A stretch of 64,000 nucleotides of DNA from NCBI GenBank assembly GCA_964030475.1, contig CAXIPT010000001.1, forward strand, positions 26,054,430 through 26,118,429. The letters run 5' to 3'. Each line of letters begins with the position of its first letter. The first letter of the stretch is position 1. Positions 12,165-23,085 of the stretch are shown here, in pieces. The position numbers were made by a program, and so were the translations under genes. This DNA comes from Tethya wilhelma (lineage: Eukaryota; Porifera; Demospongiae; Tethyida; Tethyidae). The notes under the pieces were generated by a model. The model was given only the letters and a program-made list of their open reading frames with translations, was not told the origin of the DNA and did not search any database.

Positions 12165-13305
12165 CTAATTAGATGCTGTCATGTAACCGTCCAGACTTTT
12201 TAAATTCTTATGTCCACTGAGCTGTGCTACCTCATTTGGTGTAAACTTAGCATCGACAAGTCGCTGGATCATAGTTTTTCGCACTGAATGATTCGTCACC
12301 TTTTTGTCAGTTATTCCGATTTCTTTTGAAGCTGAAACCATAAATGTACCAAGCTTGTTTTTTCCCATTGGCTGATTTTTGTACCAAATGTTTGCTTTGC
12401 TAGAACGCTTGTATTTGATTCTTAGGTAAAACGGACTGTCGGGTGTGTTAGCTTCTGGTGGTCTGTGGAACACATATGCTTTGAAAAAATGCACTGGACA
12501 ACGATTTGACCCAGTCGCATACATTTTGGGTTTAAAAGCTCGTTCGCTACATACTCTCCTGTTCTGGTTTTCGTACCTCTCTCCATGCTCCACTCTACAT
12601 ATTCTCCATTTTCATCCTGTTTGAGCACCATATCACCTAGTTTCAGCTTCCAATGTTCATCTCTTCCCCTCATTCCCATGTGTAGGGTAAAAAAATACCA
12701 CACTGTTCGGATAAGTGCTTCAGGATCATGGTCACTTAACTGACCACTTTCAAAAAGCCTGTTTTCTTCTTCAACTGTTAATGACGACTTAGATGCATTC
12801 GGCTTTTGTCCTCTGCCAAGTGAACGCAATTGCTTTCTCCTTACTGCAAGAGTTGCACGTGACAGGGAAAATTCTCTGTCAGCTATAATATCAAAATTAA
12901 CACCTTTCTGTGATAGATATCGGTTAAAACTGCGCTGAAATGATGTTAGCGAGTCAGGCTCATAGTTTCCACCATCCTGTTTTGTAATATCTTTGAAGAA
13001 GTGGCCAAGTAAGCTATCTAGTTCTTCTGCTGGTATCAGTTCCATGCTTCTAGTCTCACCAATTTGTTGGCAATATCTTTCCCAGATTCTCATATCAGAA
13101 TGTGTCTTCTTTGAGGTGTTAGCATTGGCCTGAGTCTTAATGAAGCTTTGAAGTTCAGTATTTTTGCTACTGCTGTTTGCTTGGGCTGAAACATAGATCT
13201 GTTTATTTTGCTATAAGTTGTCAGGCTTATATGTGATGCATTGTACCAGTCACTTGTACCATACACAAGCTCATCTGGGTAGTAGTAGTCTTCATCCATA
13301 ACCAC
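12165..13305 (-). pseudogene. Crypton-like tyrosine recombinase (KIAA1958/ZMYM/QRICH1-type domain), frameshifted
   Basis: Crypton-derived proteins carry a tyrosine-recombinase domain that cuts DNA with an R..H-x-x-R..Y set. Here I see FFTLHMGMRGRDEHWKL (first Arg), NHSVRKTMIQRLVD (H-x-x-R), LSGHKNLKSLDGYM (His/Lys and candidate Tyr) and a TGSNRCPVHFFKAYV-type block. The text needs three frames: the N-terminal piece at 13305-13130, the central piece to about 12545, and the C-terminal piece from there to the stop at 12165. Breaks fall near 13130, and near 12545 between TRTGEYV and RAFKPKM. Without both indels it would be one protein of roughly 370 residues. It is either a decayed element or a read with two indel errors. 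Confidence 0.75.
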
Positions 13306-14332
13306 AACTTCAATAACGCTATACTATTCAGCAACAAACCACAGCCACTTGAACACAAACCACGTACTTGCACAGCTATTATAATAGTTGCAGCTGTATA
13401 CTTGTTGCTAAGTATATGTGGTTACTATGTAAATTGACCAATCAATAAAGCGCATGTTTCTTACTTGTAGATCTTGTAGTGATAATTAAAAAGTGTGCAA
13501 TAACCATCCTTGCAATATGGGAGAATATTGCCCAGCTACTGACCAATCAGATTGCTTATAGAACACTAGTCATATAATAATATAGAATATCGGTTGACAA
13601 AAGGCCTTGGACTTTTGTAGCATATATCTGCCCAAAGCCATTAAAAGACAACACTTGCAAAATGTCCCACCTTCCTATGAATATAAGGCACATATAAAAT
13701 GCTGGTGGACTTACAGGATTTGTGAGCAGCTATAATTTAAACACAAAATTTAGTTCTAATGCATGCACAATAACAGCAATGTTACTCAGTATCGTCCCAT
13801 GCATGCAGATGTGCTACAAGTATCTTTTTTTATACATGTAAATAAATAAAGTTAATCTTACCATTAGCAATCGGCGTTAAGTCAAGATTTGTTGATGAAG
13901 ATACGGACTCAGTGAGGTAGAAATTTGATGCTAAAATTGGGTTTGGTGTGATCGAACAAGAGCGATTCTGGTGATGAAGCAGAGAGCAGCTTGGGTGTTT
14001 TTGTAGGTGGCATAGATTTGAATAGGTGTCAACGAGAGAGGCTTTGAAGGTGAGACGAGACATGTATAGATGTAAGAGTGGAATTGAAATTGATTGGCAT
14101 CTAAGTGTAATTGTCAAGTACATGAGCTAATCTTTACTAGCTACTGAGTTTACTACAGCTGCTACCTGCTGATACATGTACAGTAGAAACTTATTGACTA
14201 TACCAGTGTCTCCAGATATCAAAATGAACACTTCCCTCGTGGAATTCGATTTTGTTCCTAGATTTCCCTAATCCACTCTAAAATTACATCATTTTCTACT
14301 AACCGTACAATACATGTAATAGCACAATAAAT
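13306..14332. other. No convincing gene; minus ORF 13830-14123 of unknown value
   Basis: Holds a short 97-codon minus ORF without recognisable domains, plus AT-rich DNA. The ORF starts MYLTITLRC and is rich in Ser and Leu. It sits between two transposon pseudogenes and is probably fortuitous. Confidence 0.35.
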
Positions 14333-17300
14333 TTACACATCTGAGTGACTATCACTATCATACATACGTGCAGTTATGGCTCTACAAATGTCAGTTTCTG
14401 GTACATAATTCACACAATTAGTCGAAGGTAATGATCCCTGAGTCATAAGCAGTGCATCAACAGTTGAAGTCTTGAGCTTGTTTCTGTGCTTGGTTTTGAT
14501 GAGTGTTACATGAGAAACAACGCGACATCAGCGTTTGAGTGGGGTAGGGCTAGTAATGACTTAGCAAAGAAACCCACTGTTGAACATTTCACTTCACCTG
14601 ATTCATCTTTCAAACTTGCAACCTCTCTCCAAAAACATTCGATATCTAATTGTAGGCTAGGCAGATCGAGAATGAAAGTGTTTGCCACTCATCATCCAAT
14701 TTTTGTAGACTGCTTGGGGGAACAATAATGGGGAACCTTTTAACAACTTCAATAACTTTTGAACACTGGGTAGAAGCAATTGCATTTGGATCAAGAAAAC
14801 ATAGTCAACTTATAGTTGGATCACAAATCTTTGTTTCACTTGACTTGCAGCTTCAATGTAGAATTGCTGACAGTGTTCGAGAATCCTTGCACTTCAGTTC
14901 TCTTAGCAAAGATTTCAGGTTTAGACAAGAAATTGGCTACTTCATGCCCCATATTCGTATTGGTAAATGGCAATAGGTGAGTTGTTGATGCAGGAATCAA
15001 GGAGTTTAATGGTTCTGACTGGATGTACAAACTTGTTAAATAATTGCTCAGCAAAGTATAATTCTTGCATAAGACAATGTAGGTTCACTCTGAAAAAGTT
15101 TGTTGAACTTTGAAAACTTTGGAAGTATATAGTTGAGGGACTGAAAATACATTATAAAGATTGGGTTTTTACTAGCACTGGAAAGATTATCAGCAGAGAC
15201 TAGTCTCAGTTTGTGTGAAATGTTGAAATTTCTCAAATTGTGCAATTCATTTACTAAAATAGGATTATATTATGTCACAAACTAAGTCTTCCACAATTCT
15301 TGGCAGCTTTTCACAGGCATGTGAGGCACATAAATGAGCTGAGTGACATACACATTTAACCACAAAAAGATGTGGAATTCGTTACTATAGCAGAGTGACA
15401 ACGGAGTGGTGGGCACTAAACTTAACATTTATTGTATCGGAAGCATAGCCAATCACATTTTCAAGAGGTATACCACTACCGTGAAGCTGATCAAGAACAG
15501 CAGTGCTAATCGTATCAGCATCAGCATCAGTGACCTCTATCAACTTGTAGAAGCTAGTCTTTAGTCTCATCTCACAATCAGAAAAAAATTGAACAAGAAT
15601 AGCCAGTTGTTTTTTGGAGGCAATGTCGCTACTTTCATCAATAATAATTGAAAATTTAACAGATTTAAGGATGTCTTCAAGCCTATTTTGGTAATGTTTG
15701 GCCATTGCATGTTTAATGAAGGCACCAAGGTGCTTAACCCTTGGCGCCCTAGCAATAGAATACATTGTCACACATGACAATCTAGCTTCCAGTACAGTTA
15801 CAGTGGAGCCAGCAGAGGACACTAGCTTCAATTACTATCATTTTAACCACTGATGAGGACGGATGCCCTGCCAGACCAGGAGGCTAGTAGTGGCAGCCTG
15901 ACCGGCTACACAGAGAATACTTAGTCACTAACAATGATACTAGCACTGTACTAGCTGGCAAGTTCACATAATATAAACATGACTCAGTGCGGATTGTTCA
16001 TCAGCCTATCATCAGCTCTGTCATGCCTTGGATTCATTAAAAACATGCTCATAATATGCCAAAACTGCATGATTAATAAGAGTATAGTATTATTGCGTGC
16101 TAAACTTGCCTACAAAGTAAGTTAGTTGCCTCTCAACTCCTTCATGTGCTTCTGCCAAGTGAAAACTAGTCTATTCTAAATAACGCACACTAAGAAATGG
16201 GCGTGAATAGCAGGTGTGGCCTCGAAGCTTAGCGTTCAGAGAGGCTGAAAAGCCTCAGATCTCAGGAACTACAAGGTTTTGTTGAATGCTTCGTGTAATT
16301 TTTTAGATAATATCGATTATTTTACCTTGGTGTGCCGCTTTTGAAGACTGGGCATTCCGTTTTTGAGATATAGAGTGCAGAAAAAATCTGTCAGACAGAC
16401 AGACAGACCTACAAAACGACTACCGTAACCCTTGCTGCGCATGCGCGCGCCAAGGGTTAATGATAGCTCTAGTTTTAGTATGTTTGCTGCTGAATTCACA
16501 AGCTATTTTGGAATCAGGAAAAAGTTTGGACACGAGGTGAGATAGGTGGTCCATAACCTGAAAGGGGTGGTTATGTTCCACAACAAACGCAGCAACCTTT
16601 ACTTCTCCCTGTTTAACCTGGTCTTTGATACTTGCTCTATATAGTGCCATTTGAGTAATAGGTTTTGTATGTTTCACAGAACTTACACTTTGTTGATGCT
16701 TTTTAGAACTTAAATGCTTCTTGAGTCCAGCTGATAACTCTTTTCCACAAGCTTTGCAATAAGCTTTATAAGGCTTACACTTCACTACAGTTAGCCAACC
16801 TCCCAACTCTGGATTAGATTCCCAGGATGAATTTTACTTCTGCCTGTATGCCTTTTTTTTTGGAGCGGGTGCACCACAGGAGTTACTTGATAAAACGTCA
16901 GTCTCACATGCAGATTCTATCTCATGCCCAGCAGCTGTTATCGTGTCATTGCAATTATAAATACCGTATTTAGAGGCTAAATGGTACTCTGGAAAATTTT
17001 CTAGGAATATCATATTTTAAATATTCTTTCCCTCGTCCCTAAACCAGCTCAGAATTCTTTAGATTTGAGGACATTTCCCTAATTATGGAGATGCTGGATT
17101 GAACCACACTGCATACTCATTTGTATTGCTCCGCAACTGAGTTGTTTTGAATTCACTAACTGCTTAAGGGTGGATTGACCAGGTTGCGCAAAGTTAGTCC
17201 CGCCATTTTTACTTCACCATCTTCTTCAAAACTCAAGAAAAACGAGTGTGAATCATCAGGGTCCGAATCAGTAGTGAAAGGTGCTTCATCGTCACTGATA

Positions 17301-17356
17301 AATTCCAGAAATGTATCTTCTGAGCCACAGGTAGTATGTTTTGTAGTATTAGCCAT
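14333..17356 (-). pseudogene. hAT-like transposase (BED-type finger, RNase H fold, C-terminal dimerisation), broken
   Basis: Read right to left: possible acidic N-terminus (17356-17160, MANTTKHTTCGSED), linker with APKKKAYRQK, a zinc-finger block (AYCKACGKELSAGLKKH, near 16740), a conserved helix, then FSIIIDESSDIASKKQLAIL (RNase H-like catalytic Asp region, near 15630), SDTINVKFSAHHS, KCVCHSAHLCASHACEKLP (near 15330), and at the end DIECFWREVASLKDESGEV and LLALPHSNADVALF, the usual hATC dimerisation pattern. Several frame changes and stops break it below 15385. The coding block is also split by a TTAA-flanked insert at 15738-16456 whose removal restores the frame. Related to ZBED/SCAND3-type domesticated transposases, but this copy looks dead. 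Confidence 0.78.
15738..16456. mobile_element. 719-bp non-autonomous piggyBac-like insert with TTAA target duplication
   Basis: Ends are CCCTTGGCGC and GCGCCAAGGG, exact inverse copies, each bordered by TTAA (15734-15737 and 16457-16460). Deleting the insert plus one TTAA joins KTRAII to KHLGAFIKH in frame within the hAT-like transposase. The interior has no transposase. TTAA targeting and CCC ends are piggyBac hallmarks. Confidence 0.85.
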
Positions 17357-17411
17357 TGCTGTATTGGACTATTATAACAGACCCCAGTTAGAGCACATAG
17401 ACTTGATCTGA

Positions 17412-18336
17412 TCTGTCACTGTACATAATTATACTCCACGCCGATCCTACTCAAACTCAGTTACAACACTAGTAAACTCCATGTGTACTAGATCTAACTG
17501 TATACTAGATTGTTGTGCGCATGTGGTTAAGAATACTAGCGGACTCAGGTGTCATAAGAGTTCTCTTGAAGAGTTGAAAAAGAAAGCTTCCCAATGAGTG
17601 GATTGTTGTGTCTGAAGCTATCTATCTTTACCACAATGGGATGAGGTTAAAGAAAATGAAGGAGCCAATCTAGAACTGATTGTGGATCAGCCAAAACAGA
17701 GAGTTTCTAGTTTAACTTAATTGCTTAGCAATTGGTCATGTGTATACTCTACACCATTGTGTAAACAATCAGCTAGCCTTACTCCATAGATCAATGTCTT
17801 AACTAGCTGGTATTATACTGTGACACAAATTTTGTCGATCAAAAGTGAAAAAAGTGACACAAAATCAATAATTTGTCTATAGGCAGGTGTCTCATTTATA
17901 TCACAGTTGTACTATGTAAGTTTTCTTTGATTAATATTCTTTTTATATTAATGTTAACAGTTCAAGAGCATCACTAATCAGAAGCATTGAAGTTTGGAAA
18001 GTTCAAAGTGCTGAATAAGTGAGTGAGATGCCAGAGAAGTCCCAACCGTGCTTCTTGAGTCAACTAGTGTTGATCTACATCAACCAACAACCAAGCACAT
18101 TTCCTAGCACAAAAGCACAATCGTGCCAGTAGGTTTAATTAAATGACTTCCCAGCCAGGTACAGTACAGTATGTTATACCATTTTTTGATTTTGTGACCA
18201 TAATTTTAGACAAACTACTTACGTACCTGGTTATGTAAGAGTTTTTTTACGCAGGACCTCATATAATTACATCTGCTGACCTTGAAATTTACTGCTGTAG
18301 ACATTAACTATGAATAAAAAATATTGGAAATGTAAC
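17412..18336. other. No gene seen
   Basis: AT-rich DNA between the hAT-like pseudogene and a hairpin element. I found no conserved coding block on either strand. Confidence 0.5.
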
Positions 18337-18528
18337 AGGAATGACCAAATCGTAAAAAAGAAAGCAAACAAGTGGATTGGCTGTTAGAGTGTGTAAACTA
18401 TAGGCTGCATGTAATAGTCTAGGTCATTACTGTGTCAAGTCCTTCATTTCGCCCACAGGAAGAATTCTTTACACACTCTAACAGCCAATCCACTTGTTTG
18501 CTTTCTTTTTTATGATTTGGCCATTCCT
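18337..18528. mobile_element. Hairpin (foldback) element with 61-bp inverted arms
   Basis: The left arm 18337-18397 and right arm 18468-18528 are inverse copies with about two mismatches. They start AGGAATG and contain AACAAGTGGATTGGCTGTTA. The centre is about 70 bp. A third arm lies at 11330-11375. Confidence 0.85.
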
Positions 18529-20359
18529 TGTCTTCCCATCCTCGCCACATTGGAGCTGGTTACAAACTAGAGGGTATTATGAAAGAACTAACTTGATTCT
18601 GCTGAGGACGTCTCAGTTCCAGCTCCTGGCTGTTCAGACACCTCTGGAGCAAGCTCATTGAACAACACTTAAACTACTGGTAGTATAGGTGACAAATTAA
18701 AGCTCACCTCTGTTAGTGGCAAACTAATCTCCTGTTAGTCTTGGAGCTGACTGAAGCTCCTTGCTAATTAACTACTTTGAAAGCTTATCAATGTATGTGA
18801 GTAGCTCTCAACCAAGTTAACAATCTTTACCAAGATTTCCAAGACGCAGAAAAAAGTTGCTAATAGAAAACAAAGCTCTAGGCAAACTTCCTTTGCATTA
18901 GCTTTAGTTGATCTGTCAGCAAAAGTGTGCATTCAATCCTCTGAATTTGCTCTTCAAGTGATACTAATTTAGCTATTGTCCCTCAAAACCCCCATCCTCT
19001 GCAAAAAAAAACAAAAAACTGAAGGGCTAAACGCCCATGGAGGGCCAGAAAGCACACAAAAGTAACAAACCTATGCCAAAATTGAGAGTATACACACCCT
19101 TCCATTCAAAACTTCCCACCTTTAAGTACCGTTCCCATCCTGCACATTCTATTGCCACAGTGCACCATCCTCTTACTCTGAAAGGAATGGTCATGGATCC
19201 GAATTCCAGAAATCAAAGCAGAAACACTAACTATGATCACAACAGGAGTCATCCTAATCAGGATTGTTTGGGGTACCCGTTTTAGTGAAGGAAGCCCTTG
19301 CTAGTAAATTCCCTGAGGCTCCTTCTCTTAGGCCACTGTTTGTAGCAAACATGTTTCTGCTGTCCCGCCCACATCAATTTTTGGTGCTGCATTAATTTGA
19401 CCATTACAGATGACGTAACCCATTATTGACTATAAACCCCACCCATAGTGTAAGTAGAACTGTAACATGACACGAGGCAGCAGCAAGTAAACTAGCTGAG
19501 CATGAGTATTATCAACTTTACAGTTTTCAACCAAAGAAGCAAGCGTACTTTGTTTCCTTGGCAGATTGCTCCTATTCATCCCCTGTCTTTGACATTTCAA
19601 GGGATGTACAATTCCCAGTTGAGATCAAGGATATCTGAGTCGCCGGCAAATGAACATGACCTCGTCGTGGGGAAGACTAAAGATTCTCTTGATTTAGTAG
19701 AACCTGCAGAAAGGGTTATGTCGATCGTCAACTTAGGCCTTCAATGTGTTGGTCTTATGTGAGCAAAGATGGCAGATGGATGTGAAGATGCAATAAGTAG
19801 CTGCAACAGTATGTCTGAGTTACGAAATGCTGCTGAGAAAAAGCCAAACCTTGTCTCATCTGTACAAGATAGTATCGCACCTGTAGCTGGGCGTGTACCT
19901 GGGTGATCTAGACAATAGGGTGTATGAGAGACTGACTTTCGTTTACATGATGAGCTAGGAGTTTGAGCTGGAGTACGTGATGAGGGGAGTGCTTGAGATA
20001 GAGTGACTACTGTAACAGCTTGTTCGCTAGATCTCGCAGGGGAAGAAGACTTTGTGGAGCTACTGAATCCATTCTTGCCAGTCTTCTCATCCAAACTGGG
20101 TGCAATATGTTATATATATGCAAGTTCCATAGCGTAACAAAACCCTTCACTGTGGTCACTTCTTGTGAAAGATTGATGACAATTAAGGCAGTAGCCGTAT
20201 AATCAAAGCCATGGATGGAGAAACCTCTCTTCCCATTAGTGAAATCAAACCGCTAGGAAAAAGGGGACGTGTATTAAAAATTTTCACACATGTCTATAAT
20301 TTTGCACCTCAGTGGACTAGAATAAAAATGGCTCATAACAAAATAATCTCTTCAAAATT
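18529..20359. other. No confident gene; two hypothetical ORFs
   Basis: A plus ORF at 19502-19762 and a minus ORF at 20094-19741 (Ser/Thr-rich, SSPARSSEQAVTVVTL) have no recognisable domain and overlap at their ends. They may be parts of decayed elements. The remainder is AT-rich and featureless. Confidence 0.35.
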
Positions 20360-21228
20360 ATGAGATATCTTAAGATATTGCTCACAGATATAATGTTACG
20401 GCTACAGCTGCAAGGACAGAACTTTCAAGTGTTTAGTGCTGCTTCACAGGATGACATGAAACAGTTGTGGACAGAGCTGGAATCTATTGATTCATCCCTG
20501 GTCTTTGGTGGTCAGTATCGTAAGAAATTTCTCAGTTCTTGTCTGGCTCTTGCCAATTTTTTATCTCATTGCTGCCAATCGAGACACTATTCCTTCACCA
20601 TCAAGAAATGTGGCAATTCATCATGCACTGTCTGCAAGCCAGTAAGGATGCCATCAGAAGACTTTGAGAAATTAAATTTTCTTCCCGACCCAGTACCAGG
20701 GAGTGATGGACACTATCAATCATTTACAGAGGTGCAACTACCGAAGAACACAGACCAAGTATCCAAACACGAAGTTCTTGTCACAAAACACTGCCATTCA
20801 CAGCAAGTGTTCAATACGTGAAAAATGCCAGTATGATGATGCAATGTGAGGAGTGTGATATGTGGCGTTTAGTTTATAGCAAATACAAATTGACAGATGC
20901 TGAACGCCACTCACTCGAGGATGTTGTTGAAGATTACACGTACACATGTGGTGCTCAACTCAAAGATCTTGGTGGGATATTTGAAGATGAACAAATATGT
21001 ATGAGAAGCATTCGATGCTATGAGCAGTTGGAGAAGCTCTACTACTCCGTAGGTACATACAAACTTTTGTGTATTTTTGTTGCAGTAGTGAAGAACTCAG
21101 CACGAAAGAGGGTTGCTACCCACAATGCAAAAGTTGTAGCACCAAGGAGCCCATCAAGAAGAGAAAATAACTTTGTAAAAATGTTTTTATACCTTACTGT
21201 TTATATACATGTATTTTTGTGTATTTGA
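20360..21228 (+). pseudogene. Transposon-associated cysteine-rich protein, frameshifted
   Basis: The first part (20360-20817) has FTIKKCGNSSCTVCKPVRMP and NFLPDPVPGSDGHYQSF. The second part, in another frame from about 20818, has QCEECDMWRLVYSKYKLT and YTYTCGAQLKDL followed by an EKLYYS block. CxxxxCxxC and CxxC pairs suggest zinc binding. The text reads as one protein if a 1-nt slip near 20815 is allowed (QVF into QYVKNASM). I have an impression that this architecture recurs in sponge and coral genomes, but I cannot name the family or its function. It lies among transposons and is probably of the same origin. Confidence 0.55.
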
Positions 21229-22613
21229 AGCTGTTTGTACAACACTTTTATAAACTCAAATTTTGAACAGGAAATGACATCACTATATGGAATAACGGGT
21301 AATAATCACCGCCCACCTGCATGTACTGCAGGGGAAATCCTAAACCAGAAACAAGTTTACTACTAACAGTGGCCTTACAATTACTAGATCTGTCAGGACG
21401 AACAATCACTACAAAAAAATTGTGGTTTAAACATAGATAATATACACTACATAACAAATGCAATAAAGACACTCTAAGTTGAATGCTTCCAGCGATAGTG
21501 AATATCACAAAATTGTGTGTGCATGCCTACGAATTACATGTCTTGACCCCTACAGTTGCGTGCACAGTGCTACCACAAAATGCTGTTATGGAAGCTGAAC
21601 AGTTTAGCAGGTAAGTTATAATAAAATAGTTTGGACCTATTAACAAACAGACTTTAAAATCATTCTTTAGTTTTTAGGAATTGTGAAATAGACAATTGTG
21701 GGGGGATGATTGTATTGTTGCTGACAAAGGAAAAGCCTGTTCACAACATCTACAAGTGAATCACTTTCAATTGCCTTAAAACTTTAGGAGATAGTTGGAA
21801 ACACAAAAGAGTTCAAGAACCTTTCCTCCAAGCTACATGATTGAAACAAACAGCCAAATGGAGAAATCTCGACGAAAGTTAATAAGGGGCCAATATGGAG
21901 AATGTTCTACCAGTATTGAATTTCTCCTCCATTCCAGGCAATGTGGAAATAATTCACAAATAATCTGTGTCTACTGCACTTTGCTACCAGTACAACAGTA
22001 CTTCCAGTGGACAGTAGTCAGGAAAACACTGCCACTGTCACCTCACTGACATATGAAGAAGCCAATGCTCTAAATAAGTAGCAGAAGATGTGTTTCAAGA
22101 TTCGAGAAAAGCATAGACTCCTGAAAAACAAGATGCTTCTTTGTTTAATGAATCTGTGTGATGAAGACAAGGAACATTCAGCAAGTAGTGATTGCTGTGG
22201 CTAGAGGTAGACTTGTACATTATAGGAAGAATACATTTGCATTATTTAAAGAAATTGTACGCTCTATGTATAACTCTTGACACCATGAAAAATGACACCA
22301 GGCGTAAAGGACAAGCTGTTACTTAGAGTTGTCAGTGATGATGATATTATGTTCTACTGGAGTGTCTGTTAACAGTAGAAATTAAAGCAGCTGCATGAGC
22401 AAGGAGTTTTGCTCAAAATGATAGTGAATCTATTTATTACCGTTCAGGGGGTTTCGTTTGAAAATCTGTGATGGAAATGTACAAGCAAGAACTCAAGAAG
22501 GGTACTCTAAATCAAAGGCTCTTCAAAAGAAGCTGCCTAGAACAATCAACATGATCTCCTTGACAGTGCATAATTAAATAGTCTGACACAACTGTAATCA
22601 ATGCATGCTCATC
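21229..22613. other. No confident gene
   Basis: A plus ORF at 21795-22049 (METQKSSRTFPP) and short coding-like bits near 21560 and 22450 are seen without a family match. This looks like the eroded tail of the transposon-associated gene just upstream. Confidence 0.35.
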
Positions 22614-23085
22614 CAGGAAAAAAAATTTGTCAGTGCTAATTATAGCCCAGCAAAATGCATGTGAAGATAGTTCGAAAGTATCAAAACATGTGACAACTGA
22701 ATATTAATAATCTAGCTTATGAATAATTAATTATTTGGCTACCAATTAAGGTTGCTACTTTCTATATAAAGCACACCAAACCTTGCTGTGCATTAAATAG
22801 AAAATGTAGAATATCTTTATGTGCATATATTGTAGACATGCATTCCGCCCAAATTTATGTTGGTCCGTGATGAGGTGACAAATATAGCAACTTTAATTGG
22901 TAGCCACATAATTATTATTCATGAGATTATTAATATTCAGGTAATACGTACTTGTCACATGACTTCTGTTCTCGGAGATGCATGTTCTGATACTTTCAAA
23001 CTATCTTTACATGCATTTTGATGTCAATCTGAGCTATACTTTGGAATATAGAGCCCTGATAAATAATTTTTTCCTTAAAGAGGAT
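22614..23085. mobile_element. Long imperfect palindrome (foldback element), arms about 145-190 bp
   Basis: The left arm (22614-22757) contains ATGCATGTGAAGATAGTTCG, TGAATATTAATAATCT and GGCTACCAATTAAGGTTGCT. The right arm (22893-23085) carries the inverse order: AGCAACTTTAATTGGTAGCC, AGATTATTAATATTCA, CAAACTATCTTTACATGCAT. The loop is about 135 bp. The arms differ by indels. No ORF. Confidence 0.75.

Noticed and set aside
13830..14123. 97-codon minus ORF as a gene
   Set aside because: No domain, no splice context, and it lies between two dead transposon genes.
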